A stretch of DNA of 64,000 bases from Tatumella morbirosei (GTDB taxonomy: Bacteria > Pseudomonadota > Gammaproteobacteria > Enterobacterales > Enterobacteriaceae). Positions within the stretch are counted from its first letter, which is position 1. Every line of letters begins with the position of its first letter. The notes beneath the pieces are model-generated. The model searched no databases. It saw only the letters and a program-made list of their open reading frames with translations, and was not told where the DNA came from. The DNA is taken from the NCBI RefSeq assembly GCF_000757425.2, contig NZ_JPKR02000005.1:1-64000 (forward strand), written 5' to 3'. Below, piece after piece: positions 21,038 through 31,246 of the stretch. The translations under genes and the position numbers were made by a program.

Positions 21038-21976
21038 TTATTGTTCCACTGGCTGAAATTTCCAGTATGCCGGGCTGCCAAATTTATCGGCGAAAAAGTC
21101 GATGACCGTACGTACATTCAGCGGCATAAAACGCGCGTGCGGGTAAAGCATAGCAATCACCAGTTCCTGCTGGCTGATGGCGACCTGGTAGCCAGGCAGC
21201 AACCGCACCAGCTGGCGTTGTTTCAGTAATTCGCCAATTAACCAGTCCGGCATGGCGATAATGCCGGCTCCCTGCAATGCTGCATTAAGCAAAGTCTCCG
21301 CATTGTTAGATAACAGTACCCCGCGCGGAGCCTGAATTTCCGTCGCCTGACCTGGTTTGGTGAAAAACAGCCGTTGAGCCCCCATGACTCCTTTGTAGAC
21401 AAGGTATCGGTGATCCTCCAGCTCATCCGGCGCTTGAGGTGTACCATGACGGGCAAGATATTCCGGGCTGGCCGCCAGATGATAGACAGAAGTATCCACC
21501 ACCCTGACGTGCAGACCAGAGTCCTGTAACGGCGCAATACGAAACAGCAGATCAGCAGCATCACTCAGCGGATCGATAAAATCGTCGGTCTGAGTCAGTT
21601 CAATACGCAATCCGGGATATCGGTCAGTCAGCTCTGCCAGCCACGGGGCAATATGCCGGTATCCAAAAACTACCGGAGCATTAATCCGTACCAACCCTGC
21701 CGGCTGACGCTCACGATCCAATAGCTGCTGAGTCGTACTGCTAAGTTCATCCAGAACCCGACGAAAAGTATTGCCATACAATCGTCCGGCCTCTGTCGGG
21801 ACAATCGTCCGCGTATTGCGGAACAACAGCTGTAATCCCAGTTCATCTTCCAGCTGGCTGATAATGCGCGATACCGATGAAGGTGACATTGATTCCCTGC
21901 GCGCCACTCCTGAAAAATTGCCGGTATCAAGAACTGCGACGAACAACTGCATTGCCCGGGTGCTAATACTCATCAT
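21038..21976 (-). CDS. LysR-family transcriptional regulator
   Basis: LysR-type regulator of 312 residues: N-terminal winged helix (ISTRAMQLFVAVLDTGNFSGVARRESMSPSSVSRIISQLEDELG) and a C-terminal effector domain typical of the CrgA/AaeR-like subgroup (RLVRINAPVVFGYRHI-type region, PDWLIGELL). It is divergent from two small DMT genes, with a perfect dyad between them at 21994-22014, so it probably controls them. Its effector is unknown. Confidence 0.88.
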   Translation of the reverse strand: MMSISTRAMQLFVAVLDTGNFSGVARRESMSPSSVSRIISQLEDELGLQLLFRNTRTIVPTEAGRLYGNTFRRVLDELSSTTQQLLDRERQPAGLVRINAPVVFGYRHIAPWLAELTDRYPGLRIELTQTDDFIDPLSDAADLLFRIAPLQDSGLHVRVVDTSVYHLAASPEYLARHGTPQAPDELEDHRYLVYKGVMGAQRLFFTKPGQATEIQAPRGVLLSNNAETLLNAALQGAGIIAMPDWLIGELLKQRQLVRLLPGYQVAISQQELVIAMLYPHARFMPLNVRTVIDFFADKFGSPAYWKFQPVEQ

Positions 21977-21993
21977 GATCTATCTGTGCATAA

Positions 21994-22014
21994 ATTGCAT
22001 AAGTGTTATGCAAT
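21994..22014. promoter_or_regulatory. Perfect dyad operator between LysR and DMT genes
   Basis: ATTGCATAA and its exact complement TTATGCAAT flank a 3-base GTG centre. It lies 17 bp upstream of the LysR start, in the divergent promoter region, and contains a T-N11-A core, the usual LysR target. Confidence 0.65.
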
Positions 22015-22084
22015 CTTCCCTGTTTTTAGAAAATCACTCAAATATTATTATTGGTTTTTTCTGATTATCTGGAAGCTAAACACC

Positions 22085-22522
22085 ATGAAATTAGCCGCAA
22101 TCATGCTGGTGATACTGGCAGGGATGGGACTGTCCGTAGAAGCCGGTATTCTCGGGCCGCTGGGTGAACGTGTAGGACATTACTGGGCAAGCCTGAGCCT
22201 GTTTGGTGTTGAAGCCGCGCTGACCTGGCTGCTGATGCTGTTTTGGGGGCCCAGAAACCCTCAGCCCTTCCTGGCTTCACCTGGCTGGCAACTAACAGGG
22301 GGTATCTGGGGCCCGATGTACGTCATTATTCTGACGGTCGCCACTCCGGTGACTGGAATTACTCTGCTGATGACCGGAGTGCTGGCCGGACAAGTCAGTA
22401 AAAGCCTGCTGATTGACCATTTTGGCTGGTTTGGTGCACAGCGTCGGCCAGTAAACGTACAGAGGCTAACCGCTCTGCTGTTGGTGGCTGCGGCCCTGAT
22501 CCTGATTGCCGGAGGCAAATGA
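22085..22522 (+). CDS. DMT-family small membrane transporter (YdcZ/DUF606 type)
   Basis: A small membrane protein of the drug/metabolite superfamily (DUF606), with about four or five helices in 145 residues. The ATG at 22085 opens MKLAAIMLVILAGMGLSVEAGILGPLGERVG, the family N-terminus; an upstream open stretch is not conserved. The segment LLMTGVLAGQVSKSLLIDHFGWFGAQRRPV is characteristic. It overlaps the next gene and is paired with it, as these half-size transporters often are. Substrate unknown. Confidence 0.85.
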   Translation: MKLAAIMLVILAGMGLSVEAGILGPLGERVGHYWASLSLFGVEAALTWLLMLFWGPRNPQPFLASPGWQLTGGIWGPMYVIILTVATPVTGITLLMTGVLAGQVSKSLLIDHFGWFGAQRRPVNVQRLTALLLVAAALILIAGGK

Positions 22523-22524
22523 TA

Positions 22525-23001
22525 ATGATTATTTTGATGGTGATACTCGCCATTATTGGCGGTGCGTTACTCAGTGTTCAGGCCGCGGTTAACGGGAAGC
22601 TGGGGGCGACACAGGGGGCTATTCGTACCACCTTTCTCACCTTCCTTTGTGGGACAGCAGTCAGTGCCCTGCTGGTCATATTTCTGGAACCTGCACACAG
22701 CACCAGCCTGTTCGAGGTTCCGAAATGGCAGTTGACCGGGTCATTTCTCGGTCTTGCCTATGTACTGACCATGGTTTTTGCCGTGCAGCAAATTGGCACT
22801 GCCGTCGCCACTGTGGCGGTAATTCTTGGACAACTGGCGATGTCCATGATGATTGACAGCTTCGGCTGGCTGGGCAATCAGGCCATTCCCCTGTCGTGGA
22901 ACCGTATCCTGGCAGCGGTTTGTCTGGTGATTGCGTTAGGGTTTATCTACAGCGGAAATAAAACGGCAGCTTCTGCCAGCCAGAAAACTCATTCTGACTA
23001 A
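22525..23001 (+). CDS. DMT-family small membrane transporter, second subunit
   Basis: Second DUF606 protein of the pair. It repeats the features of its neighbour: LSVQAAVNGKLGATQGAIRTTFLTF near the N-terminus and VAVILGQLAMSMMIDSFGWLGNQAIPLSW later. Two nearby starts are possible: the ATG at 22519 overlapping the previous stop, or the ATG at 22525, which lies 9 bp after GGAGG and is preferred. A heterodimeric transporter is likely by analogy with paired DUF606 proteins. It is followed by a strong hairpin. Confidence 0.85.
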   Translation: MIILMVILAIIGGALLSVQAAVNGKLGATQGAIRTTFLTFLCGTAVSALLVIFLEPAHSTSLFEVPKWQLTGSFLGLAYVLTMVFAVQQIGTAVATVAVILGQLAMSMMIDSFGWLGNQAIPLSWNRILAAVCLVIALGFIYSGNKTAASASQKTHSD

Positions 23002-23010
23002 CCTGCGGTA

Positions 23011-23043
23011 GCCTTGTCCTGAACGTCGGTTTCGGGACAAGGC
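23011..23043 (+). terminator. Hairpin after the DMT pair
   Basis: GCCTTGTCCTGAA pairs with TTTCGGGACAAGGC over 13 bp with one G-U pair and a 6-base loop. There is no T run, so it may act as a transcript end stabiliser rather than a terminator. Confidence 0.55.
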
Positions 23044-23099
23044 ACTGCACCATCGGGAGTGACTGTCATGCTAAAGGGTTCCTGCGAAACACAGAAACG

Positions 23100-23125
23100 A
23101 AAAAAGGACCCGAAGGTCCTTTTTT
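23100..23125 (-). terminator. Bidirectional terminator after the tRNA-Gly genes
   Basis: AAAAAA-GGACC, a CGAA tetraloop, and GGTCC-TTTTTT form a symmetrical terminator that can serve the leftward tRNAs and the rightward DMT transcript. Confidence 0.85.
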
Positions 23126-23167
23126 CTGTGACAGACAGAGGCAATTACCGGTCTGTCTGTCTGAATC

Positions 23168-23243
<76 letters not shown>

Positions 23244-23282
23244 AGGGTGGTACTTTTACATCGTTAATTTTACATCTTAATC

Positions 23283-23358
<76 letters not shown>

Positions 23359-23398
23359 ACCGGTAACGTATAAAATTCTTCATCGTTACGGGGTGCGA

Positions 23399-23426
23399 AT
23401 TATACGAGAATAATTTCCCGGCGCAA
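23399..23426 (-). promoter_or_regulatory. tRNA-Gly array promoter
   Basis: On the minus strand a TTGCGC -35 and a perfect TATAAT -10 are 16 bp apart and are followed by the GC-rich discriminator TCGCACCCC, typical of stringently controlled stable-RNA promoters. Confidence 0.8.
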
Positions 23427-23507
23427 GCCCCGCAGAGGATATTTTTCCTGCCTGGTGACTGACTGCTGCTTTAATCGTCAGGTTGATGGCAGATTAGTCA
23501 ATTCAGC

Positions 23508-24056
23508 TTAAAGCTTAAGAAAATTTTCGCGATAGTAACGTAGTTCAGCGACTGACTCACGAATGTCGTCCAGCGCCTGATGGGTACCGGCTTTTTTAAA
23601 GCCCGGCAAAATCTCCGGTTTCCAGCGACGCGCCAGCTCCTTGAGCGTACTGACATCCAGTGCCCGATAATGGAACCAGGCTTCCAGCTCCGGCATATAT
23701 TTATATAAGAAACGCCGGTCCTGACCAATACTGTTGCCACAGATAGGCGAGGCATTCGCTGGCACCCACTGTTTTAAAAACTCCAGTGTCGCCAGCTCTG
23801 CCGCGCGGTCGTCATACTCGCTGCGTTTTACCCGCTCCACCAGACCACTGCCGGTGTGAGTACGAACATTCCAGTCGTCCATCAAAGCCAACTGAGCATC
23901 TGACTGATGAACGGCAATAACCGGTCCTTCGGCCAGAATATTCAGGTCAGCATCGGTGACCAGTGTGGCGATTTCTATGATCCGATCCTGCTCCGGCTCC
24001 AGGCCGGTCATTTCAAGGTCGATCCAAATCAGGTTATTTTCACTTGCTGTGGACAT
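23508..24056 (-). CDS. orn: Oligoribonuclease
   Basis: DEDDh 3'-to-5' exonuclease that degrades di- to pentanucleotides, including pGpG from cyclic-di-GMP turnover; essential in E. coli. The 182-residue product has the first acidic pair in [20 protein letters not shown] (Asp13, Glu15), then [11 protein letters not shown] and the final [19 protein letters not shown] with the His/Asp pair. Size and order match the family. It is divergent from rsgA. Confidence 0.98.
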   Translation of the reverse strand: MSTASENNLIWIDLEMTGLEPEQDRIIEIATLVTDADLNILAEGPVIAVHQSDAQLALMDDWNVRTHTGSGLVERVKRSEYDDRAAELATLEFLKQWVPANASPICGNSIGQDRRFLYKYMPELEAWFHYRALDVSTLKELARRWKPEILPGFKKAGTHQALDDIRESVAELRYYRENFLKL

Positions 24057-24159
24057 GGGTATTTCTCACCGTTGCTAAAATCGTCTATTGAACGCTATTA
24101 ATGTTATCATAGCCGTTTTGCATCGTCGGGTCGAAGTCCGGCAAGTCATGAGAGGATGT

Positions 24160-25212
24160 GTGAGCAAAAATAAACTGTCAAAAGGTCAGCAACGCCGTGT
24201 CAATGCGAATCATCAGCGGCGCCTGAAACCACGGGTTGAGAAAGCCGAGCCGGATGACAGCCTGTTTGGCGAACCGCAGGAAGGCATTGTAATAAGCCGC
24301 CTGGGAATGCATGCCGATGTGGAAGACAGCGAAGGTCAGATACTACGCTGTAATCTCCGCCGTACGCTTCGTTCACTGGTAACCGGTGACCGTGTGGTCT
24401 GGCGAGCGCCAAAGAGTGGTACCGGTAAAGGTATTGTTGAAGCGGTGCATGAGAGAACCTCCGTACTCAACCGTCCTGACTATTATGATGGTCTGAAACC
24501 GGTGGCCGCGAATATTGATCAGATTGTTATCGTTTCGGCCATCCTGCCTGAGCTGTCACTGAATATTATCGACCGCTACCTGGTTGCCTGCGAAACACTG
24601 GGGATTGCCCCGCTACTGGTCCTGAATAAAACCGACCTGCTGGATGATAAAGCCCGGCAGTTTGTCGACAGCCAGATGGATATCTATCGCCAGATAGGCT
24701 ACCCGGTACTGATGGTGTCCAGCCATAGCCAACAGGGTTTGCAGCCACTTGAGCAAGCACTCACTGACCGGATTAGTATTTTTGCCGGCCAGTCCGGGGT
24801 GGGGAAATCAAGCCTGTTGAATACACTGCTGGGGCTGAGCGTCGAAAGTGAGAATGAAATTCTGACCAATGATGTTTCTGATAACTCAGGCCTGGGGCAA
24901 CATACCACCACGGCAGCGCGCCTCTACCATTTTCCGAAGGGTGGAGATGTGATCGACTCTCCGGGAGTGCGTGAATTCGGTTTATGGCATCTTGAGCCCG
25001 AACAAATCACCCGCGGGTTTGTCGAATTTAATGACTATCTCGGCCACTGCAAATTCCGCGACTGTAAACATGACACAGACCCGGGATGTGCCATCCGCCA
25101 GGCCGTGGAGCAAGGAAAGATCAGTGATATTCGTTTCGACAGTTATCACCGTATTCTGGAAAGTATGGCTTTAGTTAAAGTCAGAAAAAATTTTTCTGTC
25201 AGTGAGGACTGA
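24160..25212 (+). CDS. rsgA: Small ribosomal subunit biogenesis GTPase RsgA
   Basis: Circularly permuted GTPase that checks late maturation of the 30S decoding centre. The GTG at 24160 is the start: AGAGGAT is just upstream, [20 protein letters not shown] matches E. coli exactly, and the length (350) is equal. After an OB-fold domain the G motifs occur in permuted order: NKTD (G4), then [12 protein letters not shown] (G1), then DSPGV (G3). A zinc site follows ([14 protein letters not shown]). It precedes psd, as in E. coli. Confidence 0.97.
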   Translation: MSKNKLSKGQQRRVNANHQRRLKPRVEKAEPDDSLFGEPQEGIVISRLGMHADVEDSEGQILRCNLRRTLRSLVTGDRVVWRAPKSGTGKGIVEAVHERTSVLNRPDYYDGLKPVAANIDQIVIVSAILPELSLNIIDRYLVACETLGIAPLLVLNKTDLLDDKARQFVDSQMDIYRQIGYPVLMVSSHSQQGLQPLEQALTDRISIFAGQSGVGKSSLLNTLLGLSVESENEILTNDVSDNSGLGQHTTTAARLYHFPKGGDVIDSPGVREFGLWHLEPEQITRGFVEFNDYLGHCKFRDCKHDTDPGCAIRQAVEQGKISDIRFDSYHRILESMALVKVRKNFSVSED

Positions 25213-25299
25213 CTGACATAACGGCGGGTTCGCCAATGCACTCAGGCATCACTATGTTTCGCCTGATTATTTTAACGTCGTGATTACGCAGGAGGCAAA

Positions 25300-26196
25300 A
25301 TGCTGGATCGTATCAAACTTGGCATTAATGCAATTTTACCCAAAAAACATTTAACCGAACTGGCCGGATGGGCAGCCAGTCGTCGTGGTGGCTGGCTGAC
25401 CCGCGCCGTAATCGATCTTTTTGTCTGGTATTACAAAGTCGACATGACGGAAGCTAAACAAAAAAATACCACTGCCTACCCGACGTTTAACGACTTTTTC
25501 GTGCGTCCGCTGAAAGAAGATGCCCGTCCCATTGATCAGGATCCTAACCATCTGATTCAACCGGCCGATGGTGCTGTCAGCCAGGCAGGACGCATCGAAA
25601 ATGACCAGATATTCCAGGCCAAAGGTCATTACTATTCCCTGGAAGCTCTGTTGGCAGGCAACGATCAACGGGCCAATGCCTTCCGTGACGGACAATTTAT
25701 TACCACCTACCTCGCGCCGCGCGATTATCACCGCGTGCATATGCCATGTAACGGGATTTTACGTGAAATGGTATATGTTCCGGGCGATCTCTATTCGGTC
25801 AACCCCCTGACTGCGCGAAATATCCCTAACCTGTTTGCCCGAAATGAACGCGTGATCTGCTATTTCGATACCGATTTCGGACCAATGGCACAGATTCTGG
25901 TGGGTGCGACCATTGTTGGTAGTATCGAAACCGTCTGGGCCGGCACTATCACGCCGCCACGGGAAGGAGTTATTAAGCGCTGGCACTATCCGGACGCGAA
26001 TGCCGAAGGGGCCGTGGTCCTGCTGAAAGGCGCAGAAATGGGACGTTTCAAACTCGGTTCTACGGTAATTAATCTGTTTGCCCGCAATAAAGTTATTTTC
26101 AGTGAGTCACTGGAAGCGGAATCCAAAACACGCCTCGGTCAGCCACTGGCGACACCGTTCACGGCAGACAGCGCTGACAGTTCTGTCACTAGCTAA
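25300..26196 (+). CDS. psd: Phosphatidylserine decarboxylase proenzyme
   Basis: Makes phosphatidylethanolamine from phosphatidylserine at the inner membrane. The 298-residue proenzyme self-cleaves at the LGST motif; Gly253-Ser254 gives the pyruvoyl group on Ser254, the E. coli position. [17 protein letters not shown] holds the catalytic His, and PADGAVSQ is a conserved earlier motif. An AGGAGG site lies before the ATG. The C-terminal tail ([11 protein letters not shown]) is low complexity. mscM starts 17 bp downstream, as in E. coli, where the two are one operon. Confidence 0.97.
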   Translation: MLDRIKLGINAILPKKHLTELAGWAASRRGGWLTRAVIDLFVWYYKVDMTEAKQKNTTAYPTFNDFFVRPLKEDARPIDQDPNHLIQPADGAVSQAGRIENDQIFQAKGHYYSLEALLAGNDQRANAFRDGQFITTYLAPRDYHRVHMPCNGILREMVYVPGDLYSVNPLTARNIPNLFARNERVICYFDTDFGPMAQILVGATIVGSIETVWAGTITPPREGVIKRWHYPDANAEGAVVLLKGAEMGRFKLGSTVINLFARNKVIFSESLEAESKTRLGQPLATPFTADSADSSVTS

Positions 26197-26212
26197 TCCG
26201 GAGAACAATACC

Positions 26213-29200
26213 GTGCGCTCGATTGTGGTTTTACTGCTGGGCTTTATGCTCAGCTTTTCACTGTATGCCGCCGCTCTCCCGGACGGCACACAGTTAAAGC
26301 AGGCACTGGAAGAGGCCAAAAATGCTAAAAACAGTGCCGCACAGACCGAACAGATACAGTCACTGCAGTCAGCACTGGAATTTGTCGATCAGCGCACAGC
26401 CTCCATCGAACAGGCCCGTCAGTACCAGTCGGTGATTGATAATTTTCCTAAATTATCAAAACAATTAAGACAGCAGATCGCTGCTGTCACCGATACTCCA
26501 AAAACCGTCAATACCTCACTGAACAGCAGTGAGCTGGAGCAGGAAATCCTGCAGGCCAGCAGCCAGCAGTTAGAGGAAGGCCGCCAGGCCCAGCAGGAAC
26601 AGGACAGAGCACGGGAAATCAGTGACTCTCTGGCACTTTTACCACAGCAACAGACCGAAGCACGACGGGCTCTGGCCGACAGCGACCGCCGTCTGCAGGG
26701 ATTACAAACCCCTCCCACGGCTTTGGGGCAGGCTAAAATCTGGGCCAGAGAGACCGGCAATGCGGCTAATAAAGCCAGAGTTACCGAGCTGGAACTGGCT
26801 CAGTTATCAGCCAGTAACCGTCTGGAACTGGCACGTCTGCGGGCTGAACTGCATCAGAAAACCATGACGCAGCTGGATGCCTATCTTCAGGCGCTGCGTA
26901 ATCAACTGAATACGTTACGTCAACAGGAAGCTCAGCAGGCGCTGGAACGTACCGAACAGTTGGCAGAAAACAGTGGTGAACTGCCGCCGGGTATCAGTGA
27001 TCAATTCAATATTAACCGTGATCTCTCCTCTGACCTGAATGCGCAGGCGCAGCGAATGGATCTGGTAGCCTCCCAACAACGCCTGGCTGCCAACCAGACC
27101 CTGCAGGTACGTCAGGCACTCACCACCTTGCGAGAACAGTCGCAATGGCTGGGGGAATCTAACTTACTGGGAGAAGCCCTGCGTGCCCAGGTCGCCAGGT
27201 TACCGGAAGTCCCTAAATCTCAGCAGATTGACAGCGAGATGGGAGAACTACGGGTGCAACGTTTGCACTACGAGGATTTACTTAACCGCCAGGCAAGTTT
27301 GCACTCACTTACCCAGGAAAACGGGGCAGCACTGACCAGCGACCAGACACGTATTTTGGATGAACAACTGAAAACACAGCGGGAATTACTGAACTCGCTG
27401 ATTTCGGGATGCGATTCCCTGATCCTCGAAATTACCAAACTGAAAGTTGCCAATACGCAACTTCAGGATGCATTAAACGAAGTTAAAGATGCCACCCATC
27501 GTTATTTGTTCTGGACTGCCGATGTCGGTCCCGTCACGTTGCACTATCCGGTACAGGTCGTTCAGGACCTGTCGCGGCTGATTTCGCTGGATACCTTCAG
27601 CCAATTGGGTAAAGCGTTGATCATGATGTTTACTACCCGTGAATCCATCCTTCCGGTGATTGGAGCCTTATTTCTGGTGGCGGTCAGTATCAGCTCACGC
27701 CGCCATTACCGTGCCTTTCTGGAGCGGGCTGCGGCAAAAGTGGGCAAGGTGACGCTGGACAGCTTTAGCCTGACTGTCCGGACGGTTTTCTGGTCTATCC
27801 TGGTGGCACTGCCACTGCCGGTACTGTGGGCGGCGCTGGGGTACGGGTTACAGCATGCCTGGCCCTATCCTATCGCTGTCGCGATAGGCGACGGGGTGAC
27901 TGCCACCCTGCCGGTATTGTGGGCCTTTATGATCAGCGCCGCATTTGCCCGGAACCACGGATTGTTTATTACCCATTTTCGCTGGCCACAGGCCAGTGTT
28001 GCCAGGGCGATGCGTTATTACTCGCTGACCGTCGGGGTGATCGTTCCGCTGATTATGGTACTGATTACGTTTGATAACCTTGAGGATCGACAATTCTCGG
28101 CTTCACTTGGTCGTCTGAGTTTTATCTGTATCTGTATTGCTCTCACTGTGGTGACCAACGCCCTGAAACGTGCCGGACTGCCACTCTACTTTGACCGGCA
28201 GGGCAACAGTGACAATATGACCAATACCCTGCTCTGGGATGTGATGATGGCCATCCCACTGGTCGCCGCCCTTGCCTCCTGTGTCGGTTACCTGGCGACT
28301 TCCCAGGCACTGCTTGCCCGGCTGGAAAGTTCACTGGCTATCTGGTTTGTGTTGTTGGTTGTCTATCATATTATCCGTCGCTGGATGTTGATTCAGCGAC
28401 GCAGAATCGAATTTGACCGTGCCCGGCAGAAGCGTGCCGACAAACTGGCCAGCCGTGCCCGTAGTGGTGAGGAAGAAAAAGAGCATTATGTGGCCGGCAC
28501 CGAAAGTTACGAGATTGAAGAACCGGTAGTCGATCTGGATACCATCAGCGCACAGTCACTGCGTCTGGTACGTTCGCTGCTGACCCTGATAGCCCTGGTT
28601 TCGCTGATCCTGTTGTGGTCTGAATTACATTCAGCCTTTGCATTCCTGGAGAACATTCCACTGTGGGAGGTCTCTTCCTCGCAGGGCGGCGAAAATATTC
28701 AGTCGGTTACCCTGGGAGCTGTTCTGATTGCTATTCTGGTGCTGGTTATCACCCTGCAACTGGTGAGAAATATGCCGGCTCTGCTGGAACTGGCAATACT
28801 GCAGCACCTTAGCCTGACTCCTGGTACCGGTTACGCCATCACCACACTGACCAAATATGTACTGATGGTCCTCGGGGTGATGACCGCCTTTTCGATGCTG
28901 GGTATCGACTGGGCTAAACTACAATGGCTGGTCGCGGCCCTGGGTGTCGGGCTGGGCTTCGGGTTGCAGGAAATTTTTGCTAACTTTATTTCCGGCCTGA
29001 TCATTCTGTTCGAAAAACCGATCCGTATCGGTGATACGGTCACCATCCGTGAACTGACCGGTACCATTTCCCGGATAAATACCCGCGCCACTACGATTAC
29101 CGACTGGGACCGCAAAGAAATTATTGTGCCGAACAAGGCGTTTATTACTGAGCAGTTTGTTAACTGGTCACTGTCCGATGCCGTGACTCGTGTGGTTCTG

Positions 29201-29545
29201 ACCATTCCGGCACCTGCTCACGTGAACAGTGAGCTGGTCACGGAAATACTTAAGCAGGCCTCTGAACGTTGCAGCTATGTACTGGATACCCCTGCTCCGG
29301 AAGCCTTCCTGGTCGATCTGCAACAAGGAATACAGCTGTTCGAATTGCGTATTTATGCCGCGGAGATGGGACACCGGATGCCATTGCGCCATGAACTTCA
29401 TCAGCTGATTTTGCACGGCTTCGGGCAGAATGATATCGAAATGCCTTTCCCGCCGTTCCAGGTCAGGATGGAAAAAGTAGGTAGCGCATCCCCGGCTACT
29501 CAGGGAACGCCAGCCACCAAAACCTATAAATCCGGTGGATTATAA
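26213..29545 (+). CDS. mscM: Miniconductance mechanosensitive channel MscM
   Basis: Large MscS-type channel that releases solutes on osmotic down-shock. The GTG at 26213 is the start: it gives a signal peptide (RSIVVLLLGFMLSFSLYAAALP) and 1110 residues, close to E. coli YjeP (1107). Longer in-frame extensions run into psd. A long periplasmic Gln/Leu-rich coiled-coil region (about 25-470) precedes about 11 membrane helices. The pore-lining helix is LQWLVAALGVGLGFGLQEIFANFISGLIILFEKPIRIGD, followed by the beta domain (DWDRKEIIVPNKAFITEQFVNWS). Confidence 0.95.
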   Translation: MRSIVVLLLGFMLSFSLYAAALPDGTQLKQALEEAKNAKNSAAQTEQIQSLQSALEFVDQRTASIEQARQYQSVIDNFPKLSKQLRQQIAAVTDTPKTVNTSLNSSELEQEILQASSQQLEEGRQAQQEQDRAREISDSLALLPQQQTEARRALADSDRRLQGLQTPPTALGQAKIWARETGNAANKARVTELELAQLSASNRLELARLRAELHQKTMTQLDAYLQALRNQLNTLRQQEAQQALERTEQLAENSGELPPGISDQFNINRDLSSDLNAQAQRMDLVASQQRLAANQTLQVRQALTTLREQSQWLGESNLLGEALRAQVARLPEVPKSQQIDSEMGELRVQRLHYEDLLNRQASLHSLTQENGAALTSDQTRILDEQLKTQRELLNSLISGCDSLILEITKLKVANTQLQDALNEVKDATHRYLFWTADVGPVTLHYPVQVVQDLSRLISLDTFSQLGKALIMMFTTRESILPVIGALFLVAVSISSRRHYRAFLERAAAKVGKVTLDSFSLTVRTVFWSILVALPLPVLWAALGYGLQHAWPYPIAVAIGDGVTATLPVLWAFMISAAFARNHGLFITHFRWPQASVARAMRYYSLTVGVIVPLIMVLITFDNLEDRQFSASLGRLSFICICIALTVVTNALKRAGLPLYFDRQGNSDNMTNTLLWDVMMAIPLVAALASCVGYLATSQALLARLESSLAIWFVLLVVYHIIRRWMLIQRRRIEFDRARQKRADKLASRARSGEEEKEHYVAGTESYEIEEPVVDLDTISAQSLRLVRSLLTLIALVSLILLWSELHSAFAFLENIPLWEVSSSQGGENIQSVTLGAVLIAILVLVITLQLVRNMPALLELAILQHLSLTPGTGYAITTLTKYVLMVLGVMTAFSMLGIDWAKLQWLVAALGVGLGFGLQEIFANFISGLIILFEKPIRIGDTVTIRELTGTISRINTRATTITDWDRKEIIVPNKAFITEQFVNWSLSDAVTRVVLTIPAPAHVNSELVTEILKQASERCSYVLDTPAPEAFLVDLQQGIQLFELRIYAAEMGHRMPLRHELHQLILHGFGQNDIEMPFPPFQVRMEKVGSASPATQGTPATKTYKSGGL

Positions 29546-29607
29546 CGGTTAAGTGTAAAACAGAGATCAGCAACAGAGGGTCCTGCCGGAGGGCAGAACC
29601 CGAAGGA

Positions 29608-30585
29608 TCAACAGCGATCGACCGGGAAGGCAATCACTTCGCTCAGTGATTCTGCTTTCAGTGCCAGCATAATTAACCGGTCAACCCCCAGCGCGACGCC
29701 TGAACAATCGGGTAATCCGTGTTCCAGTGCATCCAACAGAAACTGGTCAATCGGCTGTTGTGGCAGGCCTTTCTCTGCACGTCGCCGGTTATCCTGCATA
29801 AAGCGCTGACGTTGCTCACGGGCATCGGTCAGTTCACGGAAACCATTTGCCAGTTCAATACCTTTGTAATAGACCTCAAAACGTTCGGCAACACGATGAT
29901 CTTCGGTACTGATCTCGGCCAGTGACGCCTGAGAAGCTGGGAAATGGTAGACAAATGCCGGCTTATCCTGACCAATCTTCGGCTCCACCCCAAGCATAAA
30001 TAACAGTTGTAGCAGGGTGTCACGGTCCTCCTCTGCAGCAGCCAGATCACCCACCCCCAGCGTTTCAGCAACTGTCACCAGCGCCTCTTTTTCAGCCGAT
30101 AGCGGATCGACGTTCAGACACCGAATAAAGGCCTGCTGATAAGAGAGTGTCTCTGCGCTGTCGCACTCAAGGATCTGTTGTAACAGATCGTCTACCTCAT
30201 TCATCAGCCGGTACATATCGTAATGCGGACGGTACCACTCCAGCATAGTGAACTCAGGGTTGTGGTGACGGCCCGCTTCCTCGTTACGGAAACTGCGGTT
30301 CATCTGATAAATCGGACCACTGCCGGCAGCCAGCAGACGCTTCATATGATATTCAGGGCTGGTCATCAGCCATAAATCCAGTCCCTGCGAAGCCCCCGGG
30401 CCAACAAAACGGGTTTGGAAAGGGACCAGATGAATATCGGTAACCGTGGCCTGGCTCATCGCCGGAGTATCAACTTCAAGGACACCGCGATCTGCGAAAA
30501 AGCGTCGGATATCCGCTAAAATAGCCGCACGTTTAAGTAGATTAGCAACAGGGGCACTGGGTTGCCAGGTTGCGGTTTCGTTCAT
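29608..30585 (-). CDS. epmA: Elongation factor P--(R)-beta-lysine ligase
   Basis: Class II lysyl-tRNA synthetase paralogue (PoxA/GenX) that attaches (R)-beta-lysine to Lys34 of EF-P. The start at 30585 gives [11 protein letters not shown], as in E. coli (325 residues); the in-frame ATG at 30642 is upstream of the conserved start. Motif 2 is [24 protein letters not shown] and motif 3 is [14 protein letters not shown]; there is no N-terminal anticodon domain. In E. coli frdABCD follows; here only the entericidin genes lie between epmA and efp, so the modifying enzymes and target are closely packed. Confidence 0.96.
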   Translation of the reverse strand: MNETATWQPSAPVANLLKRAAILADIRRFFADRGVLEVDTPAMSQATVTDIHLVPFQTRFVGPGASQGLDLWLMTSPEYHMKRLLAAGSGPIYQMNRSFRNEEAGRHHNPEFTMLEWYRPHYDMYRLMNEVDDLLQQILECDSAETLSYQQAFIRCLNVDPLSAEKEALVTVAETLGVGDLAAAEEDRDTLLQLLFMLGVEPKIGQDKPAFVYHFPASQASLAEISTEDHRVAERFEVYYKGIELANGFRELTDAREQRQRFMQDNRRRAEKGLPQQPIDQFLLDALEHGLPDCSGVALGVDRLIMLALKAESLSEVIAFPVDRC

Positions 30586-30819
30586 GTCTGGTACTCCGGA
30601 TCTCACAAAAGTGAGGAAGTCTACATGCAACTTAACCGACAAACAATGGCGGTCTGACAGGCACTAGTGTTCTGTCGCAGGCCGCCGCCGGACCGTTACA
30701 GGTAGTGATTCAGTGGTAGTGACCCTTAAGTCACTCAGAAGAAAAGAAAACCAGTGGAAGAATGACTCAGAAGAGGGGCCGGCAGCGCCGTCCCCGTAAC
30801 ACAGAAAGAATATTACGCT

Positions 30820-30954
30820 TTACTGGGCTGTGCGTTGAATAGCTTTCCCCCCGGCTTCAACATCTTCACCAACACCACGGGTGGTATTACAAGCCGTCAA
30901 AACAGAAGAAAGCAGAATGACCGAAACCAGAGCTAACACGCCTTTAGCAATCAT
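30820..30954 (-). CDS. ecnB: Entericidin B lipoprotein
   Basis: A 44-residue lipoprotein. It has a signal peptide with lipobox LTAC (Cys22), and the mature part begins [11 protein letters not shown], the entericidin signature. In E. coli EcnB is the membrane-lytic partner of the EcnA antidote. The ATG at 30954 has a GAGGGAAT site. The mature peptide is only 23 residues. It is in tandem with ecnA, in the same order as E. coli (between efp and epmA). Confidence 0.88.
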   Translation of the reverse strand: MIAKGVLALVSVILLSSVLTACNTTRGVGEDVEAGGKAIQRTAQ

Positions 30955-31064
30955 ATAAATTCCCTCATGACAGAAATGACAACAAAATGACCAGCAACTA
31001 AAGCATAGCTGCTATTTGGAAATTTGTGCGCCAACTGAATGAGGTAGTTCACAAAATTTAGTTT

Positions 31065-31196
31065 TTAGTTCGCAGCCCTGGCGATGGCATTACCCAGATG
31101 AGAAACGTCCTCACCAAAACCATGGAAAGTATTACATCCGCTCAGTGCCGATGCCAGTAAACAGAGCAGCAGCAGCTTCCAGAATCGCTGTTTCAT
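31065..31196 (-). CDS. ecnA: Entericidin A lipoprotein
   Basis: A 43-residue lipoprotein with a basic N-terminus (MKQRFWK), a hydrophobic signal and a lipobox LSGC (Cys21). The mature segment begins CNTFHGFGEDVSHLGNAIA and ends RAAN, the entericidin A pattern, which in E. coli counters EcnB. Its start is 110 bp upstream of ecnB and its ATG is 50 bp past the efp stop. Confidence 0.86.
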   Translation of the reverse strand: MKQRFWKLLLLCLLASALSGCNTFHGFGEDVSHLGNAIARAAN

Positions 31197-31246
31197 TTTC
31201 TTCCATCCGTGATTCAGGCGCATCCCGGGGATGCGCCTGACAAGGC

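Noticed and set aside
20957-21040. Short leftward frame ending in a lysine run (LSPTTLNQAARVIKTGKKKKMA) overlapping the LysR gene end
   Set aside because: No start codon with a ribosome site, and it overlaps the regulator coding region; considered coincidence or a tiny remnant.
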